Assembly (NCBI GenBank): GCA_019636055.1
Contig: JAHBYH010000002.1
Span: forward strand, 186,001 to 250,000
Length of the DNA stretch: 64,000 bases
From: Candidatus Paracaedibacteraceae bacterium
GTDB lineage: Bacteria > Pseudomonadota > Alphaproteobacteria > Paracaedibacterales > Paracaedibacteraceae
Direction of reading: 5' to 3'
Positions 1 through 9,008 of this stretch are shown here, piece after piece. The position numbers were made by a program, and so were the translations under genes. Below the pieces are notes generated by a model, which was given only the letters and a program-made list of their open reading frames with translations, ran no database searches and had not been told where the DNA came from. Every line of letters starts with the position of its first letter. The stretch's first letter is position 1.

Positions 1-6
1 TTAATA

Positions 7-34
7 AAAAACCCCCTCTCAAGAAGGGGTTTTT
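7..34 (-). terminator. Rho-independent terminator of the ProP-like MFS gene
   Basis: A 9-bp stem (A5C4 paired with G4T5, positions 7-15 and 26-34) lies just past the stop of the minus-strand MFS gene. Read on the minus strand it is followed by a T-rich run, as expected for an intrinsic terminator. It would also work in the other direction. Confidence 0.8.
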
Positions 35-52
35 ACAAGATCAACAAAAAAT

Positions 53-1348
53 TTAAGCAGCAGCTTGCATGCCTTCTTGATGCGGAGACTCCAAGTGCTC
101 TTGATTTTTAATACTTCTCAAAACAATCAGAGCAACAAAAGCACCAATTGTCAGATAATAAGCCGGAATCATGTTGCTTCCTGTTTTTTCGATTAAGTAG
201 GTGACAACCATCGGTGCTGTTCCACCAAAAAGCGGACCACTGATATTGGTTGTGATTGTGACAGCAGAAAAACGAACAGCTGTCGGATAGGACTCAACCA
301 TCAATGCTGGCAGTGGGCCAAAATAACCACCCACAGCAATAGCAAGAAGCATTTGCGCCGCCAAAATAATCATTGGATCATTTGATGTGTTCACAATACC
401 AAGCAACGGAATCGTTCCAATAACAAACAAAAACGCAGCACCCCCGAGAACAGCCTTACGACCAATTCTATCAGACAACCAAGCTGAGATAACCGTGAAA
501 ACACTAACGACCAATAAGCTAATGGTATTGATTGTTAGTGCCATCCCCTGAGATAACCCAAGTTGTGTGCTGAGGTGTGTTGCCATATAAACCAGCAAAA
601 TATAGAAACTTAAATCATGAAGCATAACAGCCATAACAACCTTAGCAAGGGTTCGGCCATGCTGTGTAAAGACCTCTTTCACAGGGTTCTGTTTCAACTC
701 TCCAGATTCCTGAGCAATGATATATTCAGGTGATTCAGGAACATTACGACGAATGTAAAACCCAACAAGACAAATTAAAATACCAAATAAGAATGGAATT
801 CTCCATCCCCAAGCCATCAAATCAGCTTCGGAGAAAATATTGCTTGATAGAGCAGCGGCCCCTGATCCCGCCATAATCCCAACCAAACAACTGGTAATGG
901 CGAAACTACCGATCAAACCTCGGCGAGACGCATCTGTATGTTCTGTTGTAAATGTAATCGAACCACCATAATTCCCGCCCATGGAAATTCCTTGGAGCAT
1001 ACGGATTGACATAAGCAATATCGGAGCCCAAATCCCAATTTCAGCATAGGTGGGCAAAACACCAATCAAGGCCGTAGGAACGGCCATTAACAAGATAGAC
1101 AAGACCATGGCCTTTTTACGCCCCATACGATCCCCGATGTGCCCAAAAATCATCCCGCCCAACGGGCGAATAAGATATCCGGCGGCAAAGGCACCAAAAG
1201 CTGCGATCAACTCAACGGATTTGTTATCAGATGGGAAAAATAATTTTCCGATAATGGGCGCGAAATAACCAAACAAGGCAAAATCATACCACTCAAACAG
1301 GTTACCAACAAGGCTCGCTGTTACGGTTTTCACTAGGGATCTACTCAT
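53..1348 (-). CDS. MFS transporter, ProP-like metabolite:H+ symporter
   Basis: A 431-residue, 12-helix major facilitator protein. The N-terminus has GNLFEWYDFALFGYFAP, the hallmark of the metabolite:H+ symporter (ProP, KgtP, ShiA) branch. The loop between helices 2 and 3 has the MFS signature GHIGDRMGRKKA near residue 70, and a second copy, SDRIGRKAVL, lies after helix 8. It probably takes up an osmolyte, dicarboxylate or amino-acid derivative from the host; the substrate cannot be read from sequence. It stands alone between two intrinsic terminators on the minus strand, downstream of tlc. Such ProP paralogues are expanded in rickettsial and Holosporales-type symbionts (family knowledge). Confidence 0.9.
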   Translation of the reverse strand: MSRSLVKTVTASLVGNLFEWYDFALFGYFAPIIGKLFFPSDNKSVELIAAFGAFAAGYLIRPLGGMIFGHIGDRMGRKKAMVLSILLMAVPTALIGVLPTYAEIGIWAPILLMSIRMLQGISMGGNYGGSITFTTEHTDASRRGLIGSFAITSCLVGIMAGSGAAALSSNIFSEADLMAWGWRIPFLFGILICLVGFYIRRNVPESPEYIIAQESGELKQNPVKEVFTQHGRTLAKVVMAVMLHDLSFYILLVYMATHLSTQLGLSQGMALTINTISLLVVSVFTVISAWLSDRIGRKAVLGGAAFLFVIGTIPLLGIVNTSNDPMIILAAQMLLAIAVGGYFGPLPALMVESYPTAVRFSAVTITTNISGPLFGGTAPMVVTYLIEKTGSNMIPAYYLTIGAFVALIVLRSIKNQEHLESPHQEGMQAAA

Positions 1349-1428
1349 CTATCAATCCTTTATAATTACACATGTTAAATTTAGTTTAGACCATATCTAG
1401 ACCAAGTGACAATATTATTGCAATAAAA

Positions 1429-1453
1429 AAAGGATTGCTTAACGCAATCCTTT
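1429..1453 (-). terminator. Rho-independent terminator of tlc
   Basis: A perfect 10-bp stem (1429-1438 with 1444-1453) and a 5-nt loop lie 28 bases past the tlc stop. On the minus strand it is followed by six T residues and further T-rich sequence. Confidence 0.85.
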
Positions 1454-1481
1454 CAAAAATCAGATCTTTTGAGTAATTTTA

Positions 1482-3038
1482 TTACTGAGCGGATGTTTTC
1501 GCTTCTGCTTCACGTTGTTCTGTCAACGCTTTAAAACGCTTAGACAAGGACAACACAGAAACCAACCAAAGCGCAACAACGACAATGGTAATAACCGCTA
1601 AGATATGAGACAAGCTTGCCAATGTTTGACCTGCAAAGATACTGAGCAAGGAAGCTTGGATAAATGCACCACCGGACTTACCAGCACGACCACCGATAAC
1701 GTCAACAGCGGCTTTACCTTTAACTTTTAGCTCTTGATCTAATGGAATGTATGCCATTTCTTTTGTTGGGTCGAACAATGAGTATTTTGTTGCTTTAGAT
1801 AGAACGTTTTGAACGAACCCAGTCATAACAGCAACCATAACCATTGTTGTACCAGCAACAGCATATTCTGGGTTTCCAACGCTTTCAGAATACATAATCA
1901 CGCCAAAGAAAATTAAGCTTGTGATTAAGATCATGATTGGTGTAATCATCGCAGCAGATAGCCAGCTGAAACGACGAAGAATGTTGTTACCAGCAACCAT
2001 CAACAAGACAGTGATTGCCCCTGTTGTAGCAGAGAATTGACCCATGAATGCGTTATAAGCATTGTTGTCGCCATGGAATGCGATCTTAATTTGACCTTTC
2101 CAAACACCTTCAACAACGTTAATGGATACACCATAAGCCAAAACAATCATGGCAATCATACCCAAATACGGAGACTTTACGAGGTACATAAAGCTTTCGC
2201 TCAAAGATAGTTTTGGTTTGTCTTTCTTTTTTCCGCCTTTTGCAGACTCGGAACCATCATAGTAACGTGGGTCTGTCAAAACAGACTTGTTCATCCAAGA
2301 GTAGATCGCAACAACAATCAAACCAGCAATAACAACGAATGCCATCAAATAGTTCAATGTCCAACCCCAAGCATCAACGCCTTCAGGAAGGTTACCACGA
2401 TTCTTTGAGAAGAAATAAACTGTATAACCGGACAAGATCAAACCAAAGTTACCAATCAAGCCGAACATACCGTAGAAACGCTTTGCTTCAGCAACACGTG
2501 TGATTTCGTTCGCAAACTGCCAGAACAACAAGGAAATAACAGCACTCCCCCAAAGTTCGGATAGAATATAGAATAAGCTGTAACTCCAGTTACCAATAAC
2601 AGGAACAAACCATGCCAGCGCCGGATACAAATCCTTTGCGTCTTTAATTGCTTGTTCTGTCATGTGCAGTGCTTCACGATTCGGGTAGATGAACAGAGCA
2701 AATGCACCAAAGAACACCAAGAATGGTAACAATGCAGCATAAAACAAGCCTTGACGGCTAAGAACGTTAGACAATTTCGCATAAGCAATCATGAACAAAA
2801 TTGCCGCAGGTGTTGTACCCGCCAATTTAATAAAGGCCAAAGCCTCGGCACCGGAACCTGGTGCATTAACAACAAGAGCGTCCTTTGTATCGCGTAAAAC
2901 TGTATAGTTAAACAAAATACAGAACATCATAAGCCCCATAGGAAGGAACTTTTTGATTTCGTAGTTGTGAATCGGCCAGAAAATGGCGCGCAGGCCAGTA
3001 AACTCTGGTTGTTTCACAGCTTCTTTAGCTTGTGACAT
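1482..3038 (-). CDS. tlc: ATP/ADP translocase (nucleotide transport protein, Tlc family)
   Basis: A 518-residue polytopic protein of the NTT/Tlc family, which exchanges host ATP for bacterial ADP in Rickettsia, Chlamydia, Holosporales and plastids. The N-terminal region has FLPMGLMMFCILFNYTVLRD followed by TKDALVV, typical of the family, and about 12 hydrophobic helices span the length. I choose the ATG at 3038 (MSQAKEAV) because AAAGGA stands about 9 bases upstream. A longer reading from a GTG at 3104 would add 22 residues without a good ribosome site. A single gene with its own promoter and terminator. It is the strongest evidence in the window for an intracellular, energy-parasitic life. 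Whether it carries ATP, other nucleotides or NAD cannot be told from sequence alone. Confidence 0.95.
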   Translation of the reverse strand: MSQAKEAVKQPEFTGLRAIFWPIHNYEIKKFLPMGLMMFCILFNYTVLRDTKDALVVNAPGSGAEALAFIKLAGTTPAAILFMIAYAKLSNVLSRQGLFYAALLPFLVFFGAFALFIYPNREALHMTEQAIKDAKDLYPALAWFVPVIGNWSYSLFYILSELWGSAVISLLFWQFANEITRVAEAKRFYGMFGLIGNFGLILSGYTVYFFSKNRGNLPEGVDAWGWTLNYLMAFVVIAGLIVVAIYSWMNKSVLTDPRYYDGSESAKGGKKKDKPKLSLSESFMYLVKSPYLGMIAMIVLAYGVSINVVEGVWKGQIKIAFHGDNNAYNAFMGQFSATTGAITVLLMVAGNNILRRFSWLSAAMITPIMILITSLIFFGVIMYSESVGNPEYAVAGTTMVMVAVMTGFVQNVLSKATKYSLFDPTKEMAYIPLDQELKVKGKAAVDVIGGRAGKSGGAFIQASLLSIFAGQTLASLSHILAVITIVVVALWLVSVLSLSKRFKALTEQREAEAKTSAQ

Positions 3039-3420
3039 GGTTAAATCCTTTTGTTGATTAACAATAAATAAGCCAACTTCTTTAAGGGAAGTTCCACGAT
3101 ACACAGATATTATTCGTTCAAATCTTTATTCTGTATAGTCGTTAACTTATAGACCGTTAATTTATTACACAAATAGAAATGCGGACAGGGCCGTGGTCCA
3201 ACACCGCAGCACTATCATACACTTCGTTATACAGCGTAAATATATTTTTTTGTTTGACTTAAGTCAATATAAAATCGTTGTATTTAATGGATTATTTTAA
3301 AAATAATCATTTAATTTCAACCTAGCTTTAAACGGAAAGTTGATTTATGATACCATTCGCACTTTTTTTCTGGACACACCCCACTTAAATTTGATAGAAA
3401 GAACTATCTCATATACATGA
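3039..3420. other. Intergenic region: tlc leader and tRNA-Lys upstream region
   Basis: No gene is seen in this 382-base stretch. The tlc side holds the promoter and a leader. Inside the leader a GC-rich island (3180-3208, TGCGG pairing with CCGCA plus an inner GGAC/GTCC) stands out from AT-rich surroundings, and a second hairpin (AACTTC/GAAGTT, 3075-3093) lies near the ribosome site. A 17-codon ATG reading frame in the leader has no ribosome site and is not called. The part from 3268 to 3420 is AT-rich and should hold the tRNA promoter, which I cannot pinpoint. Confidence 0.5.
3239..3267 (-). promoter_or_regulatory. Sigma-70-type promoter of tlc with palindromic -35 box
   Basis: On the minus strand there is TTGACT (3267-3262), a 17-base spacer and TATATT (3244-3239), a near-consensus housekeeping promoter. 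The -35 box lies inside a perfect 14-bp palindrome, TTGACTTAAGTCAA (3254-3267), which could be an operator. Transcription would start near 3232, giving a leader of about 195 bases before the tlc ATG. Confidence 0.7.
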
Positions 3421-3496
<76 letters not shown>

Positions 3497-3578
3497 TTTA
3501 TAAATTATCCCCCCCTTGTTATTCCTTGTAAATCAATTACAATTAAACCAAAGTTTGGTTGTTATTGAAGGATAAATA

Positions 3579-4952
3579 ATGCGTATTGAAACTGATTCCA
3601 TGGGAGAAATCCAAATTCCAGACGGAATGTATTGGGGTGCACAAACCGAACGGTCTAGGAATAATTTCAAAATTGGCGGACAAAAAATGCCGATTGCTAT
3701 TGTTCGTGCCCTTGGCATTCAAAAACAGTGTGCCGCAGCAACCAATCAAAAACTGGGGAAACTGGATGGATCTCTTGCCCAAGCAATTATCCAAGCTGCT
3801 CAAGAAGTCATTGACGGAAAATGGGATGATCATTTCCCCTTGGTTGTCTGGCAAACCGGGTCAGGCACCCAATCCAATATGAACGCGAATGAAGTCATTG
3901 CAAACCGAGCATGCGAGATATTAGGACAGCCTATTGGTCAAAAAAAACCCGTTCATCCTAATGACCATGTAAATTACGGTCAATCTTCAAACGATACATT
4001 CCCAACAGTCATGCACATTGCTGTTGCCATGGAAACCACCCAGAACTTGTTGCCAACCCTCAAAATTTTTCACCAGGCTCTTGAAAAAAAATCACACGAG
4101 TTTACCAAACTTATTAAAGTTGGGCGCACTCACTTACAAGACGCCACTCCCGTTACACTGGGGCAAGAATTTTCAGGCTATGCAGCTCAAATCAAATACG
4201 CACTCATGCGCATAGAGCAAGCACTAGACGGCGTGTATGCCCTCGCCCAAGGCGGTACAGCCGTTGGCACAGGCATCAACTGCCCCAAAGGATTTCCGGA
4301 AACATTTGCACAAGAAGTAGCCACAACAACGAAATTACCCTTTAGAAGTGCCGACAACAAATTTGAAGCATTAGCTTGTCACGATGCTCTTGTTCATTTT
4401 TCAGGGACATTGAACGTCCTAGCTACAGCTTGCATGAAAATTGCCAATGACATCCGCTGGCTGGGGTCAGGCCCTCGCTGCGGACTTGGTGAGATAGAGC
4501 TTCCTGAAAATGAGCCTGGATCATCCATCATGCCGGGTAAAGTTAATCCAACCCAAGCCGAGGCCATGACCATGGTATGCTGCCAAGTTATGGGGAACCA
4601 TGTCGCTGTAACCGTCGCTGGGAGCCAAGGACATTTTGAACTCAACGTATTCAAACCCGTCATTGCCGCCAATGTTTTACACTCGATTCAACTTTTAGCT
4701 GATAGCTGCCATAGTTTTGTTGAACATTGCCTTGTTGGCATCAAAGCTAATACGGTGAAACTCCAGCAAAATCTTGACAAATCCCTTATGCTGGTTACCG
4801 CATTAAACCCTGTTATTGGCTATGATAATGCCGCAAAAGTTGCCAAAAAAGCACTCCATGATGATATCACCCTCGCAGATGCAGCAGAATCATTAGGACT
4901 CTTAGACCGCAAAGAATTCGCTAAATATGTGATCCCCGAAAACATGCTCTAA
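3579..4952 (+). CDS. fumC: Fumarate hydratase class II
   Basis: 457 residues, the usual length for the oxygen-stable, iron-free fumarase that hydrates fumarate to L-malate in the TCA cycle. The superfamily signature [11 protein letters not shown] is present near residue 312, with the active-site segments [13 protein letters not shown] (about residue 95) and SSNDTFPT (about residue 135). The start [14 protein letters not shown] matches the family N-terminus. It follows tRNA-Lys and its stop overlaps the convergent zinc-ribbon gene by 4 bases. With gdh and the DASS carrier also in the window, it fits a metabolism fed by C4/C5 acids. Confidence 0.95.
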   Translation: MRIETDSMGEIQIPDGMYWGAQTERSRNNFKIGGQKMPIAIVRALGIQKQCAAATNQKLGKLDGSLAQAIIQAAQEVIDGKWDDHFPLVVWQTGSGTQSNMNANEVIANRACEILGQPIGQKKPVHPNDHVNYGQSSNDTFPTVMHIAVAMETTQNLLPTLKIFHQALEKKSHEFTKLIKVGRTHLQDATPVTLGQEFSGYAAQIKYALMRIEQALDGVYALAQGGTAVGTGINCPKGFPETFAQEVATTTKLPFRSADNKFEALACHDALVHFSGTLNVLATACMKIANDIRWLGSGPRCGLGEIELPENEPGSSIMPGKVNPTQAEAMTMVCCQVMGNHVAVTVAGSQGHFELNVFKPVIAANVLHSIQLLADSCHSFVEHCLVGIKANTVKLQQNLDKSLMLVTALNPVIGYDNAAKVAKKALHDDITLADAAESLGLLDRKEFAKYVIPENML

Positions 4953-5344
4953 GCATAAGGGTCATCACTATCTTCAGTTAAATTAAAGGATTGAGGAACT
5001 TCATCCTTATTGACCGACATGGGTCGCCGGCGATCGTCATCATCCTCTGTGATTTTATTCAAATAAAAGGGGTCTTCGTTACCCCGATACAAACTTGTTT
5101 TCAGGTTATTAAGAAACAGCGAAACTCTTGGGAAATCAGCATACAAAGCAACAGCAACCAACCCCAAGACAGACCAGAGCAAAATCCAATCAGCCGTTGT
5201 TTTAGGTTCTTTTTCTTGATGAATTTCTAATTTATGGTCATTCACCCATACAGCTTTGCAAGAACTGCATCTGAATTTAGATGCTGAAAAACTTGCCTCA
5301 GGCAAATCAAACAAATGTTTACAACTTGGGCATTGAACCAACAT
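4949..5344 (-). CDS. Zinc-ribbon (MJ0042-type) single-pass membrane protein
   Basis: 131 residues. The N-terminus starts [15 protein letters not shown] and continues to [10 protein letters not shown]: two CxxC knuckles of the MJ0042-type zinc ribbon common in alphaproteobacteria. One membrane helix ([19 protein letters not shown]) follows near residue 75, then an acidic, low-complexity tail. I choose the ATG at 5344 because GGAGG stands 7 bases upstream; a longer frame to 5506 lacks such a site and would overlap infC. Divergent from infC and convergent with fumC (4-base overlap). In other alphaproteobacteria proteins of this build often neighbour ftsE/ftsX; no such neighbour is seen here and the function is unknown. 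Confidence 0.8.
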   Translation of the reverse strand: MLVQCPSCKHLFDLPEASFSASKFRCSSCKAVWVNDHKLEIHQEKEPKTTADWILLWSVLGLVAVALYADFPRVSLFLNNLKTSLYRGNEDPFYLNKITEDDDDRRRPMSVNKDEVPQSFNLTEDSDDPYA

Positions 5345-5504
5345 AATGATCCTCCATACTCTAAAATACATGAAGTCAATCCACATGAAAAGGAGGTTAA
5401 ATGTATTAAAAAATAATTCCTTGATGCGAAAATTGTAGTTCTCAGAGAAAAAGTAGTGTAGAGTGAAACTGTAATAATTCAGGTATTTTGCATGGAGAAG
5501 TCGC

Positions 5505-6050
5505 ATATCTCGTTTTAATAATAACGCGCCAGCACCAAAAGATGGCCCACGTGTTAATCAAGAAATTACAGCTAAAGAAGTTCGTCTCGTCGGTGCAGAT
5601 GGCGAAATGATCGGTGTTGTCAACCGACAAGAAGCCCTAAAAATTGCAGCAGAATCCGGGTTAGACCTTGTTGAAGTATCGCCTAATGCAGAACCTCCGG
5701 TTTGTAAAGTTCTTGATTATGGCAAATACAAGTATGAACTGCAAAAAAAGAAAGCTGAAGCTAAGAAAAATCAAAAGGTCGTTGAAGTCAAAGAAATTCA
5801 GATGCGACCAGTTATTGATGAAAATGACTTCCAAGTTAAATTGAAAGCCGTTCTTCGATTCTTAAATGAAGGTAACAAAGTTAAGGTGGCTATCCGTTTT
5901 CGGGGCCGCGAAATTACCCATCAAGAATTGGGCATGGAAATTATTAACCGCGTCAAAGAAAGCGTCTCTGACATTGCTAAAGTGGATCAAGCGCCTAAGC
6001 TTGAAGGGCGTCAGATCTTAATGATTTTATCACCCGGTAGCGCTAAATAA
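5505..6050 (+). CDS. infC: Translation initiation factor IF-3 (AUA start)
   Basis: 181 residues, the normal IF-3 length. The sequence runs from SRFNNNAPAPKDGPRVNQEI through VRLVGADGEM to a C-terminus ending LSPGSAK, covering both IF-3 domains. The first in-frame ATG (5607) would cut off 34 conserved residues. The frame stays open back to a stop at 5475, and the only codon with a well-placed ribosome site is ATA at 5505, with GGAG at 5494-5497 and 7 bases between. Rare start codons (AUU in E. coli) are the known basis of IF-3 autoregulation, so AUA here is expected to be functional. The usual rpmI-rplT partners are missing; a terminator follows directly. Confidence 0.9.
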   Translation: MSRFNNNAPAPKDGPRVNQEITAKEVRLVGADGEMIGVVNRQEALKIAAESGLDLVEVSPNAEPPVCKVLDYGKYKYELQKKKAEAKKNQKVVEVKEIQMRPVIDENDFQVKLKAVLRFLNEGNKVKVAIRFRGREITHQELGMEIINRVKESVSDIAKVDQAPKLEGRQILMILSPGSAK

Positions 6051-6062
6051 CGATTTTGAAAC

Positions 6063-6080
6063 GGAGGTATTTTTACCTCC
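6063..6080 (+). terminator. Rho-independent terminator of infC
   Basis: GGAGGTA (6063-6069), loop TTTT, TACCTCC (6074-6080), then TTT, 12 bases after the infC stop. It shows that infC is transcribed as a single gene on its 3' side. Confidence 0.8.
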
Positions 6081-6290
6081 TTTCTAATATTCATTCCACA
6101 TAATCGTTCCATTTGACGCCCCAACAGTGTCACATTATTACTTATGGACTAACAGCATATTTCAGCCCTTGTTCCTTGTCTCAAAAACGAAGGGAACAAC
6201 GATAGCTTCACGATACAAACAAATATTCTAGAAAAACTGCGTTATTTCTGCTATCCGTAGAAAGTAATATTTTGTATTAAGGAATTCACT

Positions 6291-7694
6291 ATGTCTCAGG
6301 CACTTAGTTTTCTAATTCCATTCTTAGTTGGGGCTGGCATTTATTTTTCTCCCGTCCCAGCAGGTATGGATCCACAAGGCTGGCATCTGTTTGCAATTTT
6401 TGTTGCAACAATTACAGGCCTTATTTTTAAACCCTTACCGATGGGAGCCGTTGCCTTAATTGGTTTAGCCGTTACGGTTCTAACCGGTACAATGAAATTA
6501 CAACCTGAAGCTCTAAGTGGTTACAGCGATAGTGTCATCTGGCTTGTTATTTATGTATTTTTTATTGCTCGTGGTTTTATCAAGACAAAACTCGGCATTC
6601 GAATCGCTTATAAATTCGTCGAATGGTTTGGCAAGAGTGCCCTCGGTATGGGATACAGTATTGTTGCAACAGAACTCTTTATTGCTCCTTTCATTCCGAG
6701 CAGTGCTGCCCGTGCTGGCGGCATCATGTACCCTGTTGTTTCAGCCATATCTGAATCCATGGGCAGCCACCCTAATGAATCGACCCGCAGAAAAATCGGT
6801 GCCTATCTTCATAAAGTTGCCTATAACGGGAATCTAATCACCAGCGCCATGTTCTTAACTGCTATGGCAGCCAACCCAATGTGCCAATCCTTTGCAGCAA
6901 CACAAGGGATCGAAATCACTTGGGGTAATTGGGCGATTGCAGCATCTGTTCCGGGATTATGTGCATTGCTATTCCTTCCCTTATTCTTTTACTGGGTATT
7001 TCCACCATCCCAAAAACGCTTTGGTCATGCCCCGGACTTAGCACGACAAAAGCTCGCTGAAATGGGCTCTATGAGTCAAGCTGAATGGATCATGACAGGT
7101 GTTTTTGCCTTAATGTTAGGCCTGTGGATCTTTGGGGAAGCCTATGGCATTGGTGCGACAACAACAGCCCTTCTTGGCCTGTGCTTACTTCTAGCAACAA
7201 AAATCCTGACATGGGATGATGTCTTGCATGAAAAGGAAGCATGGCACACCATGATTTGGTTTGCTATCCTTGTAACGATGGCCAAATACCTACAAATTTA
7301 TGGTGTTGTTGCTTGGTTTTCTAGCATGGTCAGCACCCTTGTGTCAGGGATGGATTGGATGCAGGCTTTTGCTGTCCTTATCCTCATATACTTCTACAGC
7401 CACTACTTCTTTGCCAGTAATACATCCCACGTCAGTGCTATGTATGCAGCATTCTTGGCTGTTGCCGTTTCAGTTGGCACACCACCCTTAGTTGCGGCCC
7501 TATCTCTTGGGTTCTGCTCAAGCCTATTTTCAAGTATGACCCACTACGGCGCCAGTGCATCCGCCATCTTTTTTGGATCTGGCTATATTGATATTGGCAC
7601 TTGGTGGCGTCTTGGTTTTATGATCAGTGTCGTCAACATTGCCATATGGTTTGGTATTGGTGGCGTCTGGTGGAAAACCGTTGGTCTTTGGTAA
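6291..7694 (+). CDS. DASS-family dicarboxylate carrier (2-oxoglutarate/malate translocator-like)
   Basis: 467 residues, strongly hydrophobic, of the divalent anion:sodium symporter (SLC13/CitM-like) family, nearest in feel to the plastid 2-oxoglutarate/malate translocator branch also found in chlamydiae. Recognisable segments are FIPSSAARAGGIMYPVV near residue 135 and FFASNTSHVSAMYAAF near residue 370, the two substrate/ion-binding SNT-like motifs, plus the C-terminal SSMTHYGASASAIFF. It would import or exchange C4/C5 dicarboxylates across the inner membrane. AAGGA stands 8 bases before the ATG. A stand-alone gene between the infC terminator and a bidirectional terminator. Confidence 0.9.
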   Translation: MSQALSFLIPFLVGAGIYFSPVPAGMDPQGWHLFAIFVATITGLIFKPLPMGAVALIGLAVTVLTGTMKLQPEALSGYSDSVIWLVIYVFFIARGFIKTKLGIRIAYKFVEWFGKSALGMGYSIVATELFIAPFIPSSAARAGGIMYPVVSAISESMGSHPNESTRRKIGAYLHKVAYNGNLITSAMFLTAMAANPMCQSFAATQGIEITWGNWAIAASVPGLCALLFLPLFFYWVFPPSQKRFGHAPDLARQKLAEMGSMSQAEWIMTGVFALMLGLWIFGEAYGIGATTTALLGLCLLLATKILTWDDVLHEKEAWHTMIWFAILVTMAKYLQIYGVVAWFSSMVSTLVSGMDWMQAFAVLILIYFYSHYFFASNTSHVSAMYAAFLAVAVSVGTPPLVAALSLGFCSSLFSSMTHYGASASAIFFGSGYIDIGTWWRLGFMISVVNIAIWFGIGGVWWKTVGLW

Positions 7695-7716
7695 AGCCAA
7701 ATCTGATAAATTAAAG

Positions 7717-7737
7717 AAGAGAGCCATTAGGCCTCTT
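7717..7737. terminator. Bidirectional terminator between the DASS carrier and the RNase E/G gene
   Basis: AAGAG-(A bulge)-GCC pairs with GGC-CTCTT around an ATTA loop, followed by a T run on the plus strand. The stop codon of the convergent RNase E/G gene falls in the loop and stem, so both genes would share it. Confidence 0.65.
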
Positions 7738-8578
7738 TTTTTATAAATCTGTGAGAGAGGGGTGCCGTTGTTCGGGGAGAACTAATCTCGAGAAAACCTA
7801 ACTTTGAAAACCCGTGAATTGTATAGGTTGACGGCAGAATAGACTTTATCAGTTTTATCAACTCTGGCCGCTGGTCTTTGGCATGATTGATAAACTCGAC
7901 CATAATCGCACCACTTAAATGACGCCAATAAATTTGCTGAGCACATGCTTGGGCGGCTTTTTCGTTAATAGATCGAATATACCCTACTCCGTTAACATCG
8001 ATCACAGTACAAGCAGATGTTTCTTCAATTGTAAAATTAAAATTATCACGAATAACCTTAGGAGCAAGCAAATCATCCCAGTTTTCTTCTAAACCATACT
8101 CTTTAAATAAATTTTTATGGCTAAGGCTGAGTTTGATCTGAGAATAAGTTGATATCACCTCAGGTTTTATCGCTGCCATAATTTCTGCATCATCGATAGT
8201 TAGTTCATCCACAATATTCAGATCCGGAATAAGCGCTAATATTGATGGTTCCGGTTGCTGCCTGTCTCTTGAAAGCAAGGGAGATTTAAAAATCTTTTGT
8301 CCGATATCATAAAATGCTTCTCGACTAATTCGAACAGGAATAGTCTGACCAACCGTCACAGGCGGATATTTTTTATCGAATGATAACAGCCCTATACCCG
8401 GATTCAAATCAATCCAGCACTGCCCCCGCTCAATATGATTAACTTTGCCTTGGTAAACCGTTCCTAACTTATAGGGGCGCCTAAGGTCGTCCCCATCGAG
8501 ATAGACAAGAGATCCGTTATGCAAAATAGCCGCTCGGATTATATCTCCACAGCGGCTTAGAAGTGCAATTCGCCTCAT
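7727..8578 (-). CDS. Short ribonuclease E/G-family protein, active site partly degenerate
   Basis: 283 residues, much shorter than RNase G (about 490) or RNase E. An S1-like part (LGTVYQGKVNHIERGQCWIDL, about residues 38-58) is followed by a remnant of the catalytic domain. FTIEETSACTVIDVNGVG (about residue 180) matches the family segment carrying the first metal-binding Asp, but the second motif, normally IDFIDM, reads VEFINH here (about residue 226), replacing its aspartates by E and N. The zinc-link and C-terminal parts are absent. It starts one base after infA, as in the infA-RNase E/G neighbourhood of other alphaproteobacteria (usually with maf and yacG, missing here). It may be a weak nuclease or an RNA-binding relic. 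Confidence 0.75.
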   Translation of the reverse strand: MRRIALLSRCGDIIRAAILHNGSLVYLDGDDLRRPYKLGTVYQGKVNHIERGQCWIDLNPGIGLLSFDKKYPPVTVGQTIPVRISREAFYDIGQKIFKSPLLSRDRQQPEPSILALIPDLNIVDELTIDDAEIMAAIKPEVISTYSQIKLSLSHKNLFKEYGLEENWDDLLAPKVIRDNFNFTIEETSACTVIDVNGVGYIRSINEKAAQACAQQIYWRHLSGAIMVEFINHAKDQRPELIKLIKSILPSTYTIHGFSKLGFLEISSPRTTAPLSHRFIKKEA

Positions 8579-8579
8579 C

Positions 8580-8798
8580 TTATTTTTGACGGAAAATAAT
8601 GCGACCTTTGGTTAAGTCATAGGGTGTCATTTCCACAACAACTTTGTCCCCGACTAAAACACGAATCCTATTCTTGCGCATACGACCTGAGGTATGAGCC
8701 AGAATAACATGGTCATTTTCTAATTTGACACGAAACATTGCATTTGGCAAAAGTTCAGTTACCGTGCCATTAAATTCAATTAAATCTTCCTTAGACAT
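8580..8798 (-). CDS. infA: Translation initiation factor IF-1
   Basis: 72 residues, exactly the usual IF-1 size, one OB fold: [20 protein letters not shown] to KGRIIFRQK, with [20 protein letters not shown] in the middle. The start at 8798 is chosen because AGGA stands about 6 bases upstream and the family begins here; an earlier in-frame ATG at 8846 is not needed. First gene of a two-gene unit with the RNase E/G relative (one-base gap). Confidence 0.97.
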   Translation of the reverse strand: MSKEDLIEFNGTVTELLPNAMFRVKLENDHVILAHTSGRMRKNRIRVLVGDKVVVEMTPYDLTKGRIIFRQK

Positions 8799-9008
8799 AA
8801 AAAATCCTAAATAAACCTTTATACTATTTATTTGAAGTGTTTCCACAAAAAGGTCAAGCTTATTTTCGCCAAACCGTTAAAATTCATCAATTTAAACTCA
8901 TAAAGAAAAAGTCAACAATAAAAAAACACATTTTTTATTATTTACAGCTTGATTTATTATGAGACTGCCCCCATTTTAAGGTTGTGGAATATAAGAATGG
9001 AGGCAGTA

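Noticed and set aside
3039..3104. Extended N-terminus of Tlc from a GTG, and a 17-codon leader peptide in the tlc leader
   Set aside because: Neither has a ribosome site, while the ATG at 3038 does and matches the family start.
5607..6050. infC starting at the first ATG
   Set aside because: It would remove 34 residues conserved in IF-3, and the ATA at 5505 has a correctly spaced ribosome site.
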